DNA of 64,000 bases from Nitrogeniibacter mangrovi (GTDB lineage Bacteria; Pseudomonadota; Gammaproteobacteria; Burkholderiales; Rhodocyclaceae). The notes under the pieces are model-generated. The model was not told the origin of the DNA, ran no database searches, and worked only from the letters and a program-made list of their open reading frames with translations. The translations under genes were made by a program, and so were the position numbers. Positions 8,957 to 18,463 of the stretch are shown one piece after another; the first letter of the stretch is position 1, and each line of letters opens with the position of its first letter. The DNA lies in contig NZ_CP048836.1 in the NCBI RefSeq assembly GCF_010983895.1, forward strand, positions 3,162,001 to 3,226,000. The letters are read 5' to 3'.

Positions 8957-9750
8957 TGTCCTTCGGGCGGGTCCAGGGTGCCGCCGAGACCCTCGCGGAA
9001 TTCATTCGCGGCAATCCCAAGAAGGCGGTCCAGCCCTGGATCAAGCTGCTCGAGGTGTACAAGGCCGCCAACATGCGGGGCGAGTTCGACGCCCTCACCG
9101 ACAAGCTGAACAAGACCTTCAACGTCAAGACCGTGTCATGGGACGACTTCGACGAAGTCAAACTGGCGCCGGATTCGGTCGAGCAGATGCCCCATATCAT
9201 CAGCCTGCTGCAGAAGGAGTGGATGACCCGGGAGTGCCAGATCTACCTTCAGAAGCTGCTGCGCGACAACCGCGGCGGCACCCGGCAGGGCTTCCCGCTC
9301 GGGGTCGTGGACGATCTGCTCATGTTGCAGGCGGTTCTCGAAGACCAGCTCGGCCCCTACCGCATGACCGACGAAGAACTCGCCGCGGCGCTGGCCGGGA
9401 CCGGCGAGGGCGGGCCGCAGACGCGGTCGGAAGACGCCCCCGGCGAATCGGACGCCGGATTCGTGGCTCCACCGCAGGAACTGGCGCCGGATCTCGACTT
9501 CGAAGCCCCGGACCCCTCCTCGGGCGAACCGTCCGGTCTCGAAGAGACCGAGCTGTTCGACCTCGACCACACCCCGGAGCGCACGGAACTGCCGGCCCTC
9601 GACTTCCAGCTCGACTCGGGCGATCTCGACAACCGGGAAGACGCCTCCTCCGAGGAGAGGACCGAAGAGACTCCCGATGACGAATCCGACGACAGCGACG
9701 CGCCGCCCGACCAGACCTGGCTCATCCCCCCGCCGGGCAAACCCGACTGA
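8482..9750 (+). CDS. fimV: FimV-family protein, C-terminal part (in shifted frame)
   Basis: This frame is open from about 8482, with its first in-frame ATG at 8659. It encodes a linker, a transmembrane helix (LYAGLAILALLGAWLW, ~8632-8679), then a cytoplasmic TPR-like segment (LADIMMSFGRVQGAAETLAE and onward) and a long acidic tail ending DQTWLIPPPGKPD. These are the expected C-terminal parts of FimV. Adding one C to either the C6 run at 8484-8489 or the C5 run at 8492-8496 joins both halves into one protein of about 790 aa with no stop. Without that, translation would need a start inside the frame, which would lose the signal peptide. Whether the shift is biological or a sequencing error cannot be decided here. 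Confidence 0.8.
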   Translation: MPPSPGKGAADAAGTPPASPGPTVTTTAPNPPPATQTPADTENTDRLDWRLYAGLAILALLGAWLWSRRRQATLDAADTPDETTATEHIVPTHYAVPEPPTRDTAEPARSGDDSFDFSVVEWDGPPPAELDHSIAPIVVDEQEMAEEHESAVELADIMMSFGRVQGAAETLAEFIRGNPKKAVQPWIKLLEVYKAANMRGEFDALTDKLNKTFNVKTVSWDDFDEVKLAPDSVEQMPHIISLLQKEWMTRECQIYLQKLLRDNRGGTRQGFPLGVVDDLLMLQAVLEDQLGPYRMTDEELAAALAGTGEGGPQTRSEDAPGESDAGFVAPPQELAPDLDFEAPDPSSGEPSGLEETELFDLDHTPERTELPALDFQLDSGDLDNREDASSEERTEETPDDESDDSDAPPDQTWLIPPPGKPD

Positions 9751-9771
9751 CGGCGGCCAGCTTCGCCGACC

Positions 9772-10524
9772 TCACACGGGATTGTCGATGTCGACGAAGT
9801 GATGCTCGAGGTCGAAGCGGGCCGCCAGATGCTCGCCCAGGGCCTGGATACCGTAACGCTCGGTCGCGTGATGTCCGGCACTGATGTAGGCGACCCCGGA
9901 TTCGCGTGCCAGATGCACGGTCGGCTCCGACACTTCCCCGGAGACGAACACGTCACAACCTGCCGCAATGGCCGCGTCCAGATACCCCTGCGCCGCCCCG
10001 GTGCACCACCCGATGCGCGCCACCGGCCGGCCGGCGTCGCCGACGACGAGCGGCGCCCGTCCCAGAGTACGCGCCAATGCGTCGGCCACGTCCTGCACGC
10101 AACCGCCTGCGGTTGCCGGACGCCCATGGACGCCGAGACTGTCATCGCCGAAGGTCCCTTCCGGCACCCAGCCCATGCGCTTGGCCAATTGCGCGTTGTT
10201 GCCGAGCTCCGGATGCACATCGAGGGGCAGATGGTAGCCGAGCAGGCTGAGGTCGGCCGCCAGCAGTCGGGCCAGGCGGCGCCGCTTGATGCCCACGACA
10301 CGGGCATCCTCGCCGCGCCAGAAATAGCCGTGGTGCACGAGCACGGCATCGGCGCCGAGGGCGATCGCGGCCTCGATCAGGTCGAAGCTGGCCGTCACCC
10401 CGGAGACGATGGTCCGCACCTGCGCCCTGCCTTCCACTTGCAAACCGTTTGGGCAATAATCGCGAAACGCCGTCACGTTCAGCAATTCATCCACATAGCG
10501 CGTCAGCGCGGTCAATTCGATCAT
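9772..10524 (-). CDS. Nif3-like dinuclear metal center protein
   Basis: 250 aa from the ATG at 10524 ([16 protein letters not shown]), chosen over an upstream in-frame start because GAGGA precedes it by 5 nt and it matches the family N-terminus. The dimetal motifs are [11 protein letters not shown] and, near the end, [36 protein letters not shown] is also typical. This is the YbgI/Nif3 (DUF34) family of hexameric toroidal proteins with a two-metal site. Roles proposed for the family include GTP cyclohydrolase-like or metal-chaperone functions, none settled. It is divergent from the DegS-like gene; the upstream in-frame region overlaps that gene's start. Confidence 0.88.
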   Translation of the reverse strand: MIELTALTRYVDELLNVTAFRDYCPNGLQVEGRAQVRTIVSGVTASFDLIEAAIALGADAVLVHHGYFWRGEDARVVGIKRRRLARLLAADLSLLGYHLPLDVHPELGNNAQLAKRMGWVPEGTFGDDSLGVHGRPATAGGCVQDVADALARTLGRAPLVVGDAGRPVARIGWCTGAAQGYLDAAIAAGCDVFVSGEVSEPTVHLARESGVAYISAGHHATERYGIQALGEHLAARFDLEHHFVDIDNPV

Positions 10525-10565
10525 GACATCCTCATTTAGCCTGGCCACCGCCCGGAGCGCCTGAC

Positions 10566-11723
10566 ATGGCACGCCGTCTGTGGCTGATCTTCGCCCAAGC
10601 GGTCACTGTCGCGGTGGCGGTGGTGTTCGTGATCAGCACCTTCAAGCCCGAATGGCTTCCCGGTCAGCATCCTACCGTGATCGCGGTCGCCGACGGCACC
10701 AGCGCATCCACCACGCCTCCCGCCCGAACCGGTTCCTACGCCCCCGCCGCGCAACGCGCGCTGCCGACGGTCGTCCACATCTTCACGAGCAAGGAGGTCC
10801 GCAATCCGCGCAACCCCCTGCTCGACGATCCGATCTTCCGCCATTTCTTCGGTGATCGCCTCGGTCGCCCGCAGCAGCGCACCTCCGGCCTCGGCTCGGG
10901 AGTCATCGCCAGCCCCGACGGCTACATCCTCACCAACAATCATGTCATCGAGGCCGCGGACGAGATCGAAGTCGCCCTCGAGGACGGGCGCAAGTTCTCC
11001 GCGCGCCTCGTCGGGCGTGATCCGGAAACCGACCTGGCGGTGCTCCGGATCGAAGCCGGCGCGCCGCTGCCGGCCATCACCTTTGCGGGCAAGAATGCCT
11101 TGCAGGTGGGTGACGTGGTGCTCGCCATCGGCAATCCCTTCGGCGTCGGCCAGACCGTCACCATGGGCATCGTCTCGGCGCTTCAGCGCAACCATCTGGG
11201 GATCAGCACCTTCGAGAACTTCATCCAGACCGACGCGGCCATCAATCCGGGCAACTCGGGCGGTGCGCTGGTCAACAGCGAAGGGGAGCTGGTGGGCATC
11301 AACTCGGCCATTTATTCTCGCTCCGGCGGCTCGCTCGGGATCGGTTTTGCCATCCCGGTGGATTTCGCCAAGGACGTGATGGAGCAGATCATCCGCACCG
11401 GTCAGGTCACACGCGGCTGGATCGGCGTGGAAATTCAGGATCTGACCCCGGAGCTGGCCACCTCGTTCGGCCTCAAGAGTACCGCCGGTGCGCTCATCGC
11501 AGGCGTCATGCGCGGCGGTCCGGCGGATCAGGCGGGCATCCGGCCGGGCGACGTCCTCACCGCCATCGACAAGCAGGCCATCGAAGACCCACAGCGCATG
11601 CTCGAGATGATCGCGGCGATCACCCCCGGTCGGCGGGCGCATTTCAAGCTGATCCGCGCCGGCAAGTCCTACCAGACCGAGGTCGAGATCGGACGGCGCC
11701 CGACCGCCGTGAAAGGCGATTAG
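10566..11723 (+). CDS. Trypsin-like serine protease with one PDZ domain (DegS/AlgW-like)
   Basis: 385 aa. A single N-terminal membrane anchor (~4-25) without a clear cleavage site is followed by the chymotrypsin-fold protease. The catalytic triad is His126 (TNNHVIEA), Asp156 (ETDLAV) and Ser231 (NPGNSGGAL). One PDZ domain (~275-375) follows, ending the protein. A membrane anchor plus a single PDZ domain is the DegS/AlgW architecture: a periplasmic stress sensor that cleaves anti-sigma-E. DegQ/DegP would have two PDZ domains. The RseA substrate is not in this window. It lies beside tatC and the Nif3-like gene, an arrangement I recall from other betaproteobacteria. Confidence 0.92.
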   Translation: MARRLWLIFAQAVTVAVAVVFVISTFKPEWLPGQHPTVIAVADGTSASTTPPARTGSYAPAAQRALPTVVHIFTSKEVRNPRNPLLDDPIFRHFFGDRLGRPQQRTSGLGSGVIASPDGYILTNNHVIEAADEIEVALEDGRKFSARLVGRDPETDLAVLRIEAGAPLPAITFAGKNALQVGDVVLAIGNPFGVGQTVTMGIVSALQRNHLGISTFENFIQTDAAINPGNSGGALVNSEGELVGINSAIYSRSGGSLGIGFAIPVDFAKDVMEQIIRTGQVTRGWIGVEIQDLTPELATSFGLKSTAGALIAGVMRGGPADQAGIRPGDVLTAIDKQAIEDPQRMLEMIAAITPGRRAHFKLIRAGKSYQTEVEIGRRPTAVKGD

Positions 11724-11740
11724 GCCGCTCCTAGCGCATG

Positions 11741-11760
11741 AACCGCCCGGCCGGGCGGTT
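11741..11760. terminator. Candidate bidirectional terminator hairpin
   Basis: A perfect 20-bp palindrome with arms AACCGCCCGG/CCGGGCGGTT lies between the convergent protease and tatC genes. There is no clear U-run on either side, so it may be a weak or Rho-assisted terminator. Confidence 0.5.
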
Positions 11761-11764
11761 GGCA

Positions 11765-12532
11765 TCAGGGCGTCGGCGTGACGTCGGTGGATGACACCTC
11801 GTCGTCGGCGGCGCTGTCCTGGCTCACGTATTTGGCCAGGATCAGCCCGAGCTCGAAGAGCATCCACATGGGCACCGCCAGCATGAACTGGGAGATCATG
11901 TCGGGCGGGGTGACCACCGCGGCGATCACGAAGGCACCGACGACCACGTAGGGGCGCGCTTCCTTGAGCTTGCTGCGCTCGACGATACCGAACTTGGTCA
12001 GCAGAATCACGATGACCGGCACCTCGAAGGTGATGCCGAAGGCCAGGAACATGGTCATCACGAAGGACAGGTACTGCTCGATGTCCGGCGCTGGTGTGAT
12101 GCTCTTCGGCGCGAATTCGCCGATGAACTTGAACACCATGTTGAACACGAAGAAATAGCAGAACGCCATCCCCAGCAGAAACAGGACGGTGCTGCCGGCG
12201 ACCAGCGGCAGCGCCAGTCGCTTTTCGTGGGCGTAGAGTCCCGGCGCCACGAACGCCCAGGCCTGGTAGAGCACCACCGGCAAGGCTGCCACGAAGGCCA
12301 CCATCAGGGTCACCTTGACCGGAACGAAGAAGGGAGTCACCACGCCGGTGGCGATCATGCGGGTGCCGTCGGGCAGCGCATGCATCATCGGCAGGGCGAG
12401 CAGATCGTAGATCTGGCCCGCCCACGGCATCAGGCACACGAAGACGACGACGACGGCGACGACGGCGCGCAACAGCCGGTCACGCAACTCGACCAGGTGC
12501 GCCATGAAGGTGTCCTGACCTGCTTCACTCAT
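11765..12532 (-). CDS. tatC: Sec-independent (Tat) translocase subunit TatC
   Basis: 255 aa with six predicted membrane helices. The N-terminus has the TatC signature FMAHLVELRDRLLRAVVAVV, and the core contains VALPVVLYQAWAFVAPGLY, EKRLALPLV and FGITFEVPV, the conserved signal-peptide-binding regions. It forms the twin-arginine receptor complex with TatB in the inner membrane. Its start overlaps the end of tatB by 4 bp, and it is the last gene of the hisE-HIT-tatABC run. The C-terminal tail is short and acidic/threonine-rich. Confidence 0.97.
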   Translation of the reverse strand: MSEAGQDTFMAHLVELRDRLLRAVVAVVVVFVCLMPWAGQIYDLLALPMMHALPDGTRMIATGVVTPFFVPVKVTLMVAFVAALPVVLYQAWAFVAPGLYAHEKRLALPLVAGSTVLFLLGMAFCYFFVFNMVFKFIGEFAPKSITPAPDIEQYLSFVMTMFLAFGITFEVPVIVILLTKFGIVERSKLKEARPYVVVGAFVIAAVVTPPDMISQFMLAVPMWMLFELGLILAKYVSQDSAADDEVSSTDVTPTP

Positions 12533-13020
12533 GTCTTGCTCTCGCGCTTGTCGGCAGCGGCTTCGTCGAGCCCCAGGGCCATCTGGTTGTCATCGGCACC
12601 AGCGCCGGCCTCGTCCTCATGGGCGTCTCCGCGCGCAACCGCGGCTTCGATATCCTTCTCCGCCCGGGCGAGCGACGCGGCATCGGGCGCCTTGGCCGCC
12701 GCGCCGTCGTCGGTCAGCTCGGCCACGCTCGCATTGAGCGAGTCGGCGGTACTCTGCATGTCCTTTTGCATCGCATCGGTCTGGGCGCGGATGTTGTTTT
12801 CCAGATCGCGCGCCTGGCTGGCCACTTCCTGCTGCAGCTTCTTGAGGTCCTCGAGCTGCATCTCGCGCTGGATATCGGATTTGACATCCCCCACGTAGCG
12901 CTGCAGGCGCCCGAGCAGGTGCCCCACGGTCCGCGCCACACGCGGCAGTCGTTCCGGGCCGATGACGACGAGCCCGACGATGCCGATGATCATCAATTCG
13001 GAGAAACCGATATCGAACAT
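12529..13020 (-). CDS. tatB: Tat translocase subunit TatB
   Basis: 163 aa. It begins MFDIGFSELMIIGIVGLVVI, with a Glu at residue 8 in a single N-terminal helix, then GPERLPRVART, the TatB hallmark. An amphipathic helix and a charged coiled-coil region (~50-110) follow, with an Ala/Asp/Glu-rich tail. It works with TatC as the substrate receptor. It is separated from tatA by 82 bp and overlaps tatC. Confidence 0.96.
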   Translation of the reverse strand: MFDIGFSELMIIGIVGLVVIGPERLPRVARTVGHLLGRLQRYVGDVKSDIQREMQLEDLKKLQQEVASQARDLENNIRAQTDAMQKDMQSTADSLNASVAELTDDGAAAKAPDAASLARAEKDIEAAVARGDAHEDEAGAGADDNQMALGLDEAAADKRESKT

Positions 13021-13102
13021 GTTGGATCCGGTAAGGAGGGAATGTCAGGACGCAAAACGAGGGGCGAACAGCGATCCGCCCCTCGGTTGACCGCGAGCCG
13101 GA

Positions 13103-13327
13103 TCAGGAGTTGTTGACCTTTTCCTTGGCCTCGGCGTTGATGGTCTTGCCATCAAGTTGTTCGGGCTTGGCGGCGTCGGCTTCGCTGTTCGCTTCTTTCA
13201 TGCCTTCCTTGAAGCCCTTGACCGCACCGCCGAGATCCTGGCCGATGTTGCGCAGCTTCTTGGTACCGAACACCAGCATGACGATCACCAGCACAATCAG
13301 CCAGTGCCAGATGCTAAAAGAACCCAT
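13103..13327 (-). CDS. tatA: Tat translocase subunit TatA
   Basis: 74 aa. One N-terminal membrane helix ([19 protein letters not shown]) is followed by the [20 protein letters not shown] hinge and amphipathic helix, then a short polar tail; this is the normal TatA form. It oligomerises to form the translocation pathway. It starts 17 bp after the HIT-domain gene ends. Confidence 0.97.
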   Translation of the reverse strand: MGSFSIWHWLIVLVIVMLVFGTKKLRNIGQDLGGAVKGFKEGMKEANSEADAAKPEQLDGKTINAEAKEKVNNS

Positions 13328-13344
13328 GTATCACTCCCAGCGTT

Positions 13345-13692
13345 TCAACGCTTCAACATTGGCGGCAGCACGTCCGGGCCGCCGACGAAATGGACATGGA
13401 GATGATACACCTCCTGCCGTCCGACCCGCCCCGTGTTGATCAGGGTGCGGAACCCATCGGTACAGCCCTGCTCGATGGCCACCCGCGCCCCGACCTGCAG
13501 CAGCTTGCCCATCACCGCGTTGTGCTCGGGGGTCGCTTCGGCCAGCGAGGCGACATGCTGCTTCGGAATGGCCAGCAGATGGACCGGCGCCTGGGCGTTG
13601 ATGTCGTGAAAGACGAGGATGTCCTCGTCTTCGTAGGCCTTCTTCGACGGAATCTCGCCCGCCACGATCTTGCAGAAAATGCAGTCGGTCAT
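13345..13692 (-). CDS. Histidine triad (HIT) nucleotide-binding protein
   Basis: 115 aa from the ATG at 13692 (MTDCIFCKIVAGEIPSKKAY), which matches the HinT family N-terminus. The catalytic histidine triad HLHVHF is at 97-102. HinT proteins hydrolyse purine nucleoside phosphoramidates. It starts 5 bp after hisE ends, inside the his-tat run, a position conserved in many betaproteobacteria. Confidence 0.94.
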   Translation of the reverse strand: MTDCIFCKIVAGEIPSKKAYEDEDILVFHDINAQAPVHLLAIPKQHVASLAEATPEHNAVMGKLLQVGARVAIEQGCTDGFRTLINTGRVGRQEVYHLHVHFVGGPDVLPPMLKR

Positions 13693-13697
13693 TGGAC

Positions 13698-14024
13698 TCA
13701 CCCCGCGTTGCGCGATTTCTTCTCGTCGATGCCCGACACGCCCTCGCGACGCCGGAACTCGGCCAGCACATCGTCCACGGTCAGGCCGAAGTGCGCCAGC
13801 AGCACCATGGAGTGGAACCACACGTCCGTAACCTCCCACACCAGATGGAGGTGGTTGCCGTCCTTGGCCGCCATGATGGTCTCGGCGGCCTCTTCGGCCA
13901 CCTTCTTGCAGATGGCGTCGGTGCCCTTGGCATACAGGCTGGAGACGTAGGACGCGTCCGGGTCGGCCGCCTTGCGTTCGGCCAGGGTCTTGGCCACGCG
14001 ATGAAGCACTTCGATATCGATCAC
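13698..14024 (-). CDS. hisE: Phosphoribosyl-ATP pyrophosphatase
   Basis: 108 aa. The GTG start at 14024 overlaps the hisI stop codon (GTGA) and has GGAGG 11 nt upstream. MazG-like motifs [18 protein letters not shown] and [13 protein letters not shown] hold the acidic metal ligands. It removes pyrophosphate from phosphoribosyl-ATP, the second step of histidine synthesis. HisE and HisI are separate proteins here rather than the enterobacterial HisIE fusion. Confidence 0.95.
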   Translation of the reverse strand: MIDIEVLHRVAKTLAERKAADPDASYVSSLYAKGTDAICKKVAEEAAETIMAAKDGNHLHLVWEVTDVWFHSMVLLAHFGLTVDDVLAEFRRREGVSGIDEKKSRNAG

Positions 14025-14419
14025 TTGTAGATTTCCTCCGGGTCTTTCAGTACCGGCTCGACGACGTCCCATTCTCCGTCATTTGTATGACGGTTGAAGA
14101 AACAGCTCCTGCGCCCCGTATGGCAGGCCATGCCGCCGACCTGCTCGATCTTGAGCAGGATCACATCCTTGTCGCAATCGGCGCGGATCTCCAGCACTTT
14201 CTGGAAGTGGCCGGATTCCTCGCCCTTGTGCCACAGCTTGCGCCGCGAGCGCGACCAGTAGACCGCCTCGCCCTTTTCCGCGGTGAGGCTGAGCGCCTCC
14301 CGGTTCATCCACGCGAACATGAGCACCTCACCCGTGTGCGCATCCTGCGCAATCACGGGCACCAGGCCCTGGTCGTCCCAGCAGATCTCGTTCAGCCAGC
14401 GATTGGAGGGTGCGTTCAT
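14021..14419 (-). CDS. hisI: Phosphoribosyl-AMP cyclohydrolase
   Basis: 132 aa from the ATG at 14419, which overlaps the hisF stop by 4 bp (ATGA). Motifs are [30 protein letters not shown], the metal site EIRADCDKD and the zinc/catalytic CHTGRRSCF near the end. It opens the purine ring of phosphoribosyl-AMP, the third step of histidine synthesis. It is coupled translationally to hisF and hisE. Confidence 0.96.
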   Translation of the reverse strand: MNAPSNRWLNEICWDDQGLVPVIAQDAHTGEVLMFAWMNREALSLTAEKGEAVYWSRSRRKLWHKGEESGHFQKVLEIRADCDKDVILLKIEQVGGMACHTGRRSCFFNRHTNDGEWDVVEPVLKDPEEIYK

Positions 14420-15174
14420 AACCGGACCTCGATCCCGCGCTCGCGCATGAAAGCCTTGGCTTCGTGCACGGTGTGCTGGCCAAAATGGAAAATGCTGGCC
14501 GCCAGCACCGCGTCGGCGCGGCCTTCGGTCACGCCGTCGGCCAGATGATCGAGCGTCCCCACGCCGCCGCTGGCGATGATGGGAATGCGCACGGCGTCGG
14601 ACACGGCGCGGGTCAGGCCCAGGTCGAAACCGTTCTTGGTGCCGTCCCGGTCCATACTCGTGAGCAGGATTTCCCCCGCCCCCAGCGACTCGACCTTGCG
14701 CGCCCACTCGATGGCATCGAGACCAGTGTTCTTGCGCCCGCCGTGGGTGAACACCTCCCACTTGCCGGGCGCGGTCTGCTTGGCGTCGATGGCCACCACG
14801 ATGCACTGGCTACCGACCTTGCCGCTGGCCTCGGCGACGATGTCCGGATGGGTCACCGCCGCGGTGTTGATGCTCACCTTGTCGGCGCCCGCGTTGAGCA
14901 GGCGGCGCACGTCGGCCACGGTGCGCACACCGCCGCCCACGGTCAACGGAATGAAGACCTGCTCGGCCACCTGCTCGACCACGTGCAGGATGATGTCGCG
15001 ATCGTCGGAACTGGCGGTGATGTCGAGGAAGGTGATCTCGTCGGCGCCTTGCTCGTCATAGCGGCGCGCCACCTCGACCGGGTCGCCGGCATCGCGCAAC
15101 TCGACGAAGTTCACGCCCTTGACGACACGACCGGCATTGACGTCCAGGCAGGGAATGATGCGCTTGGCCAGCAT
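14416..15174 (-). CDS. hisF: Imidazole glycerol phosphate synthase cyclase subunit
   Basis: 252 aa from the ATG at 15174 ([20 protein letters not shown]), the standard HisF N-terminus with catalytic Asp11. The second half repeats the half-barrel pattern with the catalytic Asp in VVAIDAK near residue 130, plus the phosphate-binding GGGVRT and SGGVGT. It condenses PRFAR with ammonia delivered by HisH, giving IGP and AICAR. It starts 2 bp after the hisA stop. Confidence 0.97.
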   Translation of the reverse strand: MLAKRIIPCLDVNAGRVVKGVNFVELRDAGDPVEVARRYDEQGADEITFLDITASSDDRDIILHVVEQVAEQVFIPLTVGGGVRTVADVRRLLNAGADKVSINTAAVTHPDIVAEASGKVGSQCIVVAIDAKQTAPGKWEVFTHGGRKNTGLDAIEWARKVESLGAGEILLTSMDRDGTKNGFDLGLTRAVSDAVRIPIIASGGVGTLDHLADGVTEGRADAVLAASIFHFGQHTVHEAKAFMRERGIEVRL

Positions 15175-15176
15175 GC

Positions 15177-15917
15177 TCAGCCTGCGAGCTCGTCGGCGCG
15201 GGCCTGGGCCGCGCGAAAGTCGAGCGTACCCTCGTAGATCGCGCGCCCGGTAATGGCGCCCATGACGCCCTCGCTCTCGACGGCGCACAGATCCTCGATG
15301 TCCTTGAGGCTGGCGATGCCGCCGGAGGCGATGACCGGAATCAGCAGGGACTGGGCGAGCCGGACCGTCGCTTCGACGTTCACGCCGGAGAGCATGCCGT
15401 CGCGACCGATGTCGGTGTAGATGACTCCCTCGACACCGTAGTCCTCGAACTTCTTCGCCAGATCGACCACGTCGTGCCCGGTCATTTTCGACCAGCCGTC
15501 CACCGCCACCTTGCCGTCCTTGGCATCCAGGCCGACGATGATGTGCCCCGGAAACGCGCTGCAGGCGTCCTGCAGGAACCCGGGGTTCTTCACCGCGGCG
15601 GTGCCGATGATGACGTAGTCGATGCCGTCGTCGAGATAGCGCTCGATGGTGTCGAGGTCGCGGATGCCGCCCCCGAGCTGCACCGGGATCTCGTCACCGA
15701 CCGCTTCGACGATGGCCTGGATCGCCTCTTCGTTGACGGGCTTGCCGGCAAAAGCGCCGTTCAGGTCGACCAGGTGCAACCGGCGCGCGCCCTGGTCGAG
15801 CCAGTGGCGGGCCATGGCGGCCGGATTGTCGGAAAATACCGTGGCATCTTCCATCTCGCCCTGCTTGAGGCGGACACAGTGACCGTCCTTGAGGTCGATG
15901 GCGGGAATGAGCAACAT
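15177..15917 (-). CDS. hisA: Phosphoribosylformimino-5-aminoimidazole carboxamide ribotide isomerase
   Basis: 246 aa. It begins [20 protein letters not shown], with the catalytic Asp8. The second active-site Asp is in [14 protein letters not shown] near 128. The phosphate loops GGGIRD and SGGIAS are present, as expected for the (beta-alpha)8 barrel. It catalyses the Amadori rearrangement of ProFAR to PRFAR. It lies between hisH (49-bp gap) and hisF (2-bp gap). Confidence 0.97.
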   Translation of the reverse strand: MLLIPAIDLKDGHCVRLKQGEMEDATVFSDNPAAMARHWLDQGARRLHLVDLNGAFAGKPVNEEAIQAIVEAVGDEIPVQLGGGIRDLDTIERYLDDGIDYVIIGTAAVKNPGFLQDACSAFPGHIIVGLDAKDGKVAVDGWSKMTGHDVVDLAKKFEDYGVEGVIYTDIGRDGMLSGVNVEATVRLAQSLLIPVIASGGIASLKDIEDLCAVESEGVMGAITGRAIYEGTLDFRAAQARADELAG

Positions 15918-15966
15918 ACGCGGAATCGCTATAGCGTCTTGGGGAAAAAGCGTGAGCGCTGGACCC

Positions 15967-16605
15967 TCAGGGGTTCCAGCCGATGAAATTGGTCAGCAAC
16001 TGCAGCCCCGCCCGGGCACTTTTCTCCGGATGGAACTGCACCGCGAAAATGTTATCCCGCGCCACCGCACTGGTAAAGCGCAGGCCGTAATCGGTGTGGG
16101 CGGCCACGACATCGCCCTGCGCCGGATCGACATAGTAGCTATGCACGAAATAGAAGCGGTCGCCATCGGGGATGCCCGCCCACATGGGGTGCGCGCCGTG
16201 ATGCCAGACCTCATTCCAGCCCATGTGCGGCACCTTCAGGCGGGCGCCGTCGGCGCCGACCATGCGCTCGTCCGGAAACCGGCGCACCTGCCCGGGGAAC
16301 ACGCCGAGCCCGGCCACATGGCCTTCCTCGCTGCGTTCGAACAGCATCTGCAGACCGATGCAGATGCCCAAAAAGGGTTTTTCGGCGGCGGCCTTGAGGA
16401 CGGCGTCGTGCAAACCCCGGGCCTCGAGTTCGGCCATGCAGTCGGGCATCGCGCCCTGGCCCGGGAACACGACGCGACGCGCCGAAGCGACCACGGCGGG
16501 ATCGTCGGTCACGCGCACGGTCGCCTCACCGGCCACATGCGCGATGGCCTTCTCCACCGAACGCAGGTTGCCCATGCCATAGTCGATCACGGCGACATCA
16601 ATCAT
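15967..16605 (-). CDS. hisH: Imidazole glycerol phosphate synthase glutaminase subunit
   Basis: 212 aa from the ATG at 16605 ([20 protein letters not shown]). It is a class I glutamine amidotransferase: the nucleophile Cys is in [12 protein letters not shown], and the His/Glu pair is in [20 protein letters not shown] and YFVHSYY are typical of HisH. It supplies ammonia to HisF. A MarC-family gene often sits between hisB and hisH in Burkholderia, but here the 49-bp gap holds nothing. Confidence 0.97.
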   Translation of the reverse strand: MIDVAVIDYGMGNLRSVEKAIAHVAGEATVRVTDDPAVVASARRVVFPGQGAMPDCMAELEARGLHDAVLKAAAEKPFLGICIGLQMLFERSEEGHVAGLGVFPGQVRRFPDERMVGADGARLKVPHMGWNEVWHHGAHPMWAGIPDGDRFYFVHSYYVDPAQGDVVAAHTDYGLRFTSAVARDNIFAVQFHPEKSARAGLQLLTNFIGWNP

Positions 16606-16654
16606 GAACGGCTCACTCGAATGCTTGAACGCTTGGGGAAAACGGCGGGACGGC

Positions 16655-17242
16655 TCAGAGCGTCCCCTTGGTGGACGGCACCACGCCGGCAGCACGCGGA
16701 TCGAGCTCGGCGGCCATGCGCAGGGCGCGGCCGAAGGCCTTGAAGATCGTCTCGCACTGATGGTGCGCGTTGTCGCCGCGCAGGTTGTCGATGTGCAGGC
16801 TCACGCCGGCGTGATTCACGAAACCCTGGAAGAACTCGCGCGCCAGATCCACATCGAAGTCGCCGATGCGGGCCCGGGTGTAGTCGACGAAGTAATGCAG
16901 GCCGGGACGCCCCGAGAAATCGACGACCACCCGCGACAGCGCCTCGTCCAGCGGCACGTAAGCGTGCCCGTAACGGCGGATACCCTTTTTGTCGCCAACC
17001 GCCTTCGCGAATGCCTGCCCCAGGGTGATGCCCACGTCCTCGACGGTGTGATGGTCGTCGATGTGCGTGTCGCCCTCGGCCTTGATGGTCAGGTCGATCA
17101 TGCCGTGCCGGGCGATCTGGTCGAGCATGTGATCGAGGAACGGGACCCCGGTGTCGAGCTGGGCGCTGCCGGTGCCATCCAGATCCACGCTGACGGTGAT
17201 CCGGGTTTCGAGAGTGTCGCGAGTGACTTCCGCCTGCCGCAT
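16655..17242 (-). CDS. hisB: Imidazoleglycerol-phosphate dehydratase
   Basis: 195 aa from the ATG at 17242 ([17 protein letters not shown]), chosen on family N-terminus; the frame stays open further upstream. The Mn-binding motifs [14 protein letters not shown] and [17 protein letters not shown] are intact, and [16 protein letters not shown] is diagnostic. It is the monofunctional enzyme, without the histidinol-phosphatase domain found in E. coli HisB. It is the first gene of hisBHAFIE here and diverges from hisC across 114 bp, so it must have its own promoter or depend on readthrough. Confidence 0.96.
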   Translation of the reverse strand: MRQAEVTRDTLETRITVSVDLDGTGSAQLDTGVPFLDHMLDQIARHGMIDLTIKAEGDTHIDDHHTVEDVGITLGQAFAKAVGDKKGIRRYGHAYVPLDEALSRVVVDFSGRPGLHYFVDYTRARIGDFDVDLAREFFQGFVNHAGVSLHIDNLRGDNAHHQCETIFKAFGRALRMAAELDPRAAGVVPSTKGTL

Positions 17243-17356
17243 GGTGTTGGGTGCCGGTCGCTGCAGGAGCCGGCCAATGCTGATGATCAAGACGGCCATG
17301 ATACCATCGCAGCGTGCTTCCATGGCCCCCGTGAATAAAGGAAAACGCAGCGCATC

Positions 17357-18418
17357 ATGAGCCGATTCTGGAGCGATGTGGTTCATCGTTTGACCCCCTA
17401 TGTGCCGGGCGAACAACCCAAGATGGACCGGCTGGTCAAACTGAACACCAACGAAAGTCCCTACGGCCCGTCGCCACGCGCGGTCGAGGCCGTGCAAAAC
17501 GCCGCTGGCGAGGATCTGCGCCGCTATCCGGACCCCAACGCCGATGCCCTGAAGCAGGCCCTGGCCACCTACCATGGCCTGACGCCCGCCCAGGTGTTCG
17601 TCGGCAACGGTTCCGACGAGGTGCTCGCGCACGCCTTCCAGGCGCTGCTCAAGCATGACGCGCCGCTGCTGTTCCCGGACATCACCTACAGCTTCTACCC
17701 GGTCTATTGCGGGCTGTACGACATCCCCTATCGCACCGTGCCGCTCAACGAGTCCTTCGAGATCGACCCCGCCGACTACGCGGGCGAGGCCGGCGCCGTG
17801 ATCTTCGCCAACCCGAACGCCCCGACCGGGCGGCTGATGGCACTCGAGCAGATCGAAGCCATCCTGAAAGCGCAGCCCGAGGTGGTGGTCCTGGTGGACG
17901 AGGCCTACATCGACTACGGCGGTACGTCTGCGATCAGCCTGCTGGCCGGGCACCCCAACCTGCTGATCACGCGTACCTTCTCCAAGTCGCGGGCGCTGGC
18001 GGGGCTGCGGGTGGGCTATGCGCTCGGCAGCGCCGAACTCGTCGAAGGGCTGGAGCGGGTCAAGAACAGCTTCAATTCCTACCCGCTGGGTCGCCCCGCG
18101 CAGGCCGGCGCCATCGCCTCGGTGGAAGACGAGCCCTGGTTCCGCGACAGCTGCGCCCGGGTCATCCACAGTCGTGAGCGGTTGAGCGGCGCCCTGGCCC
18201 GGCTCGGCTTCGAGGTCCTGCCTTCGGCCGCCAACTTCATCTTCGCGCGCCATCCGCAACACGCCGGCGCCGACCTGGCCGCCGCGCTGCGCGAGCGCGC
18301 GATCATCGTGCGCCACTTCAACGCGCCGCGCATCCGTGACTTCCTGCGCATCACCGTCGGCACCGACGACGAATGCGACCTACTGGTCGCCGCATGCGAG
18401 GCGATCGTCGGCGCATGA
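17357..18418 (+). CDS. hisC: Histidinol-phosphate aminotransferase
   Basis: 353 aa, a fold-type I PLP enzyme. [13 protein letters not shown] (28-40), the PLP-phosphate region GNGSDEVL, the ring-stacking part [18 protein letters not shown] (181-189) and the Schiff-base Lys210 in [10 protein letters not shown] are all present. It transaminates imidazole acetol phosphate. It is the only his gene on the plus strand: it sits exactly between hisD and hisB but points the opposite way, and its 3' end meets a symmetric terminator. The ribosome site is weak (AAAGGAA about 14 nt from the ATG). Confidence 0.96.
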   Translation: MSRFWSDVVHRLTPYVPGEQPKMDRLVKLNTNESPYGPSPRAVEAVQNAAGEDLRRYPDPNADALKQALATYHGLTPAQVFVGNGSDEVLAHAFQALLKHDAPLLFPDITYSFYPVYCGLYDIPYRTVPLNESFEIDPADYAGEAGAVIFANPNAPTGRLMALEQIEAILKAQPEVVVLVDEAYIDYGGTSAISLLAGHPNLLITRTFSKSRALAGLRVGYALGSAELVEGLERVKNSFNSYPLGRPAQAGAIASVEDEPWFRDSCARVIHSRERLSGALARLGFEVLPSAANFIFARHPQHAGADLAAALRERAIIVRHFNAPRIRDFLRITVGTDDECDLLVAACEAIVGA

Positions 18419-18446
18419 AAAAACGCGGCCACGGCCGCGTTTTTTC
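18418..18446. terminator. Bidirectional Rho-independent terminator between hisC and hisD
   Basis: A stem of CGCGGCC and GGCCGCG around a 2-nt loop has an A-run of about seven bases on the left and T6 on the right, so U-runs form in both directions. It lies at the hisC stop codon and 18 bp beyond hisD. It should separate hisGD transcription from the hisB region. Confidence 0.9.
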
Positions 18447-18463
18447 ATTCAGACAGACCCGAC

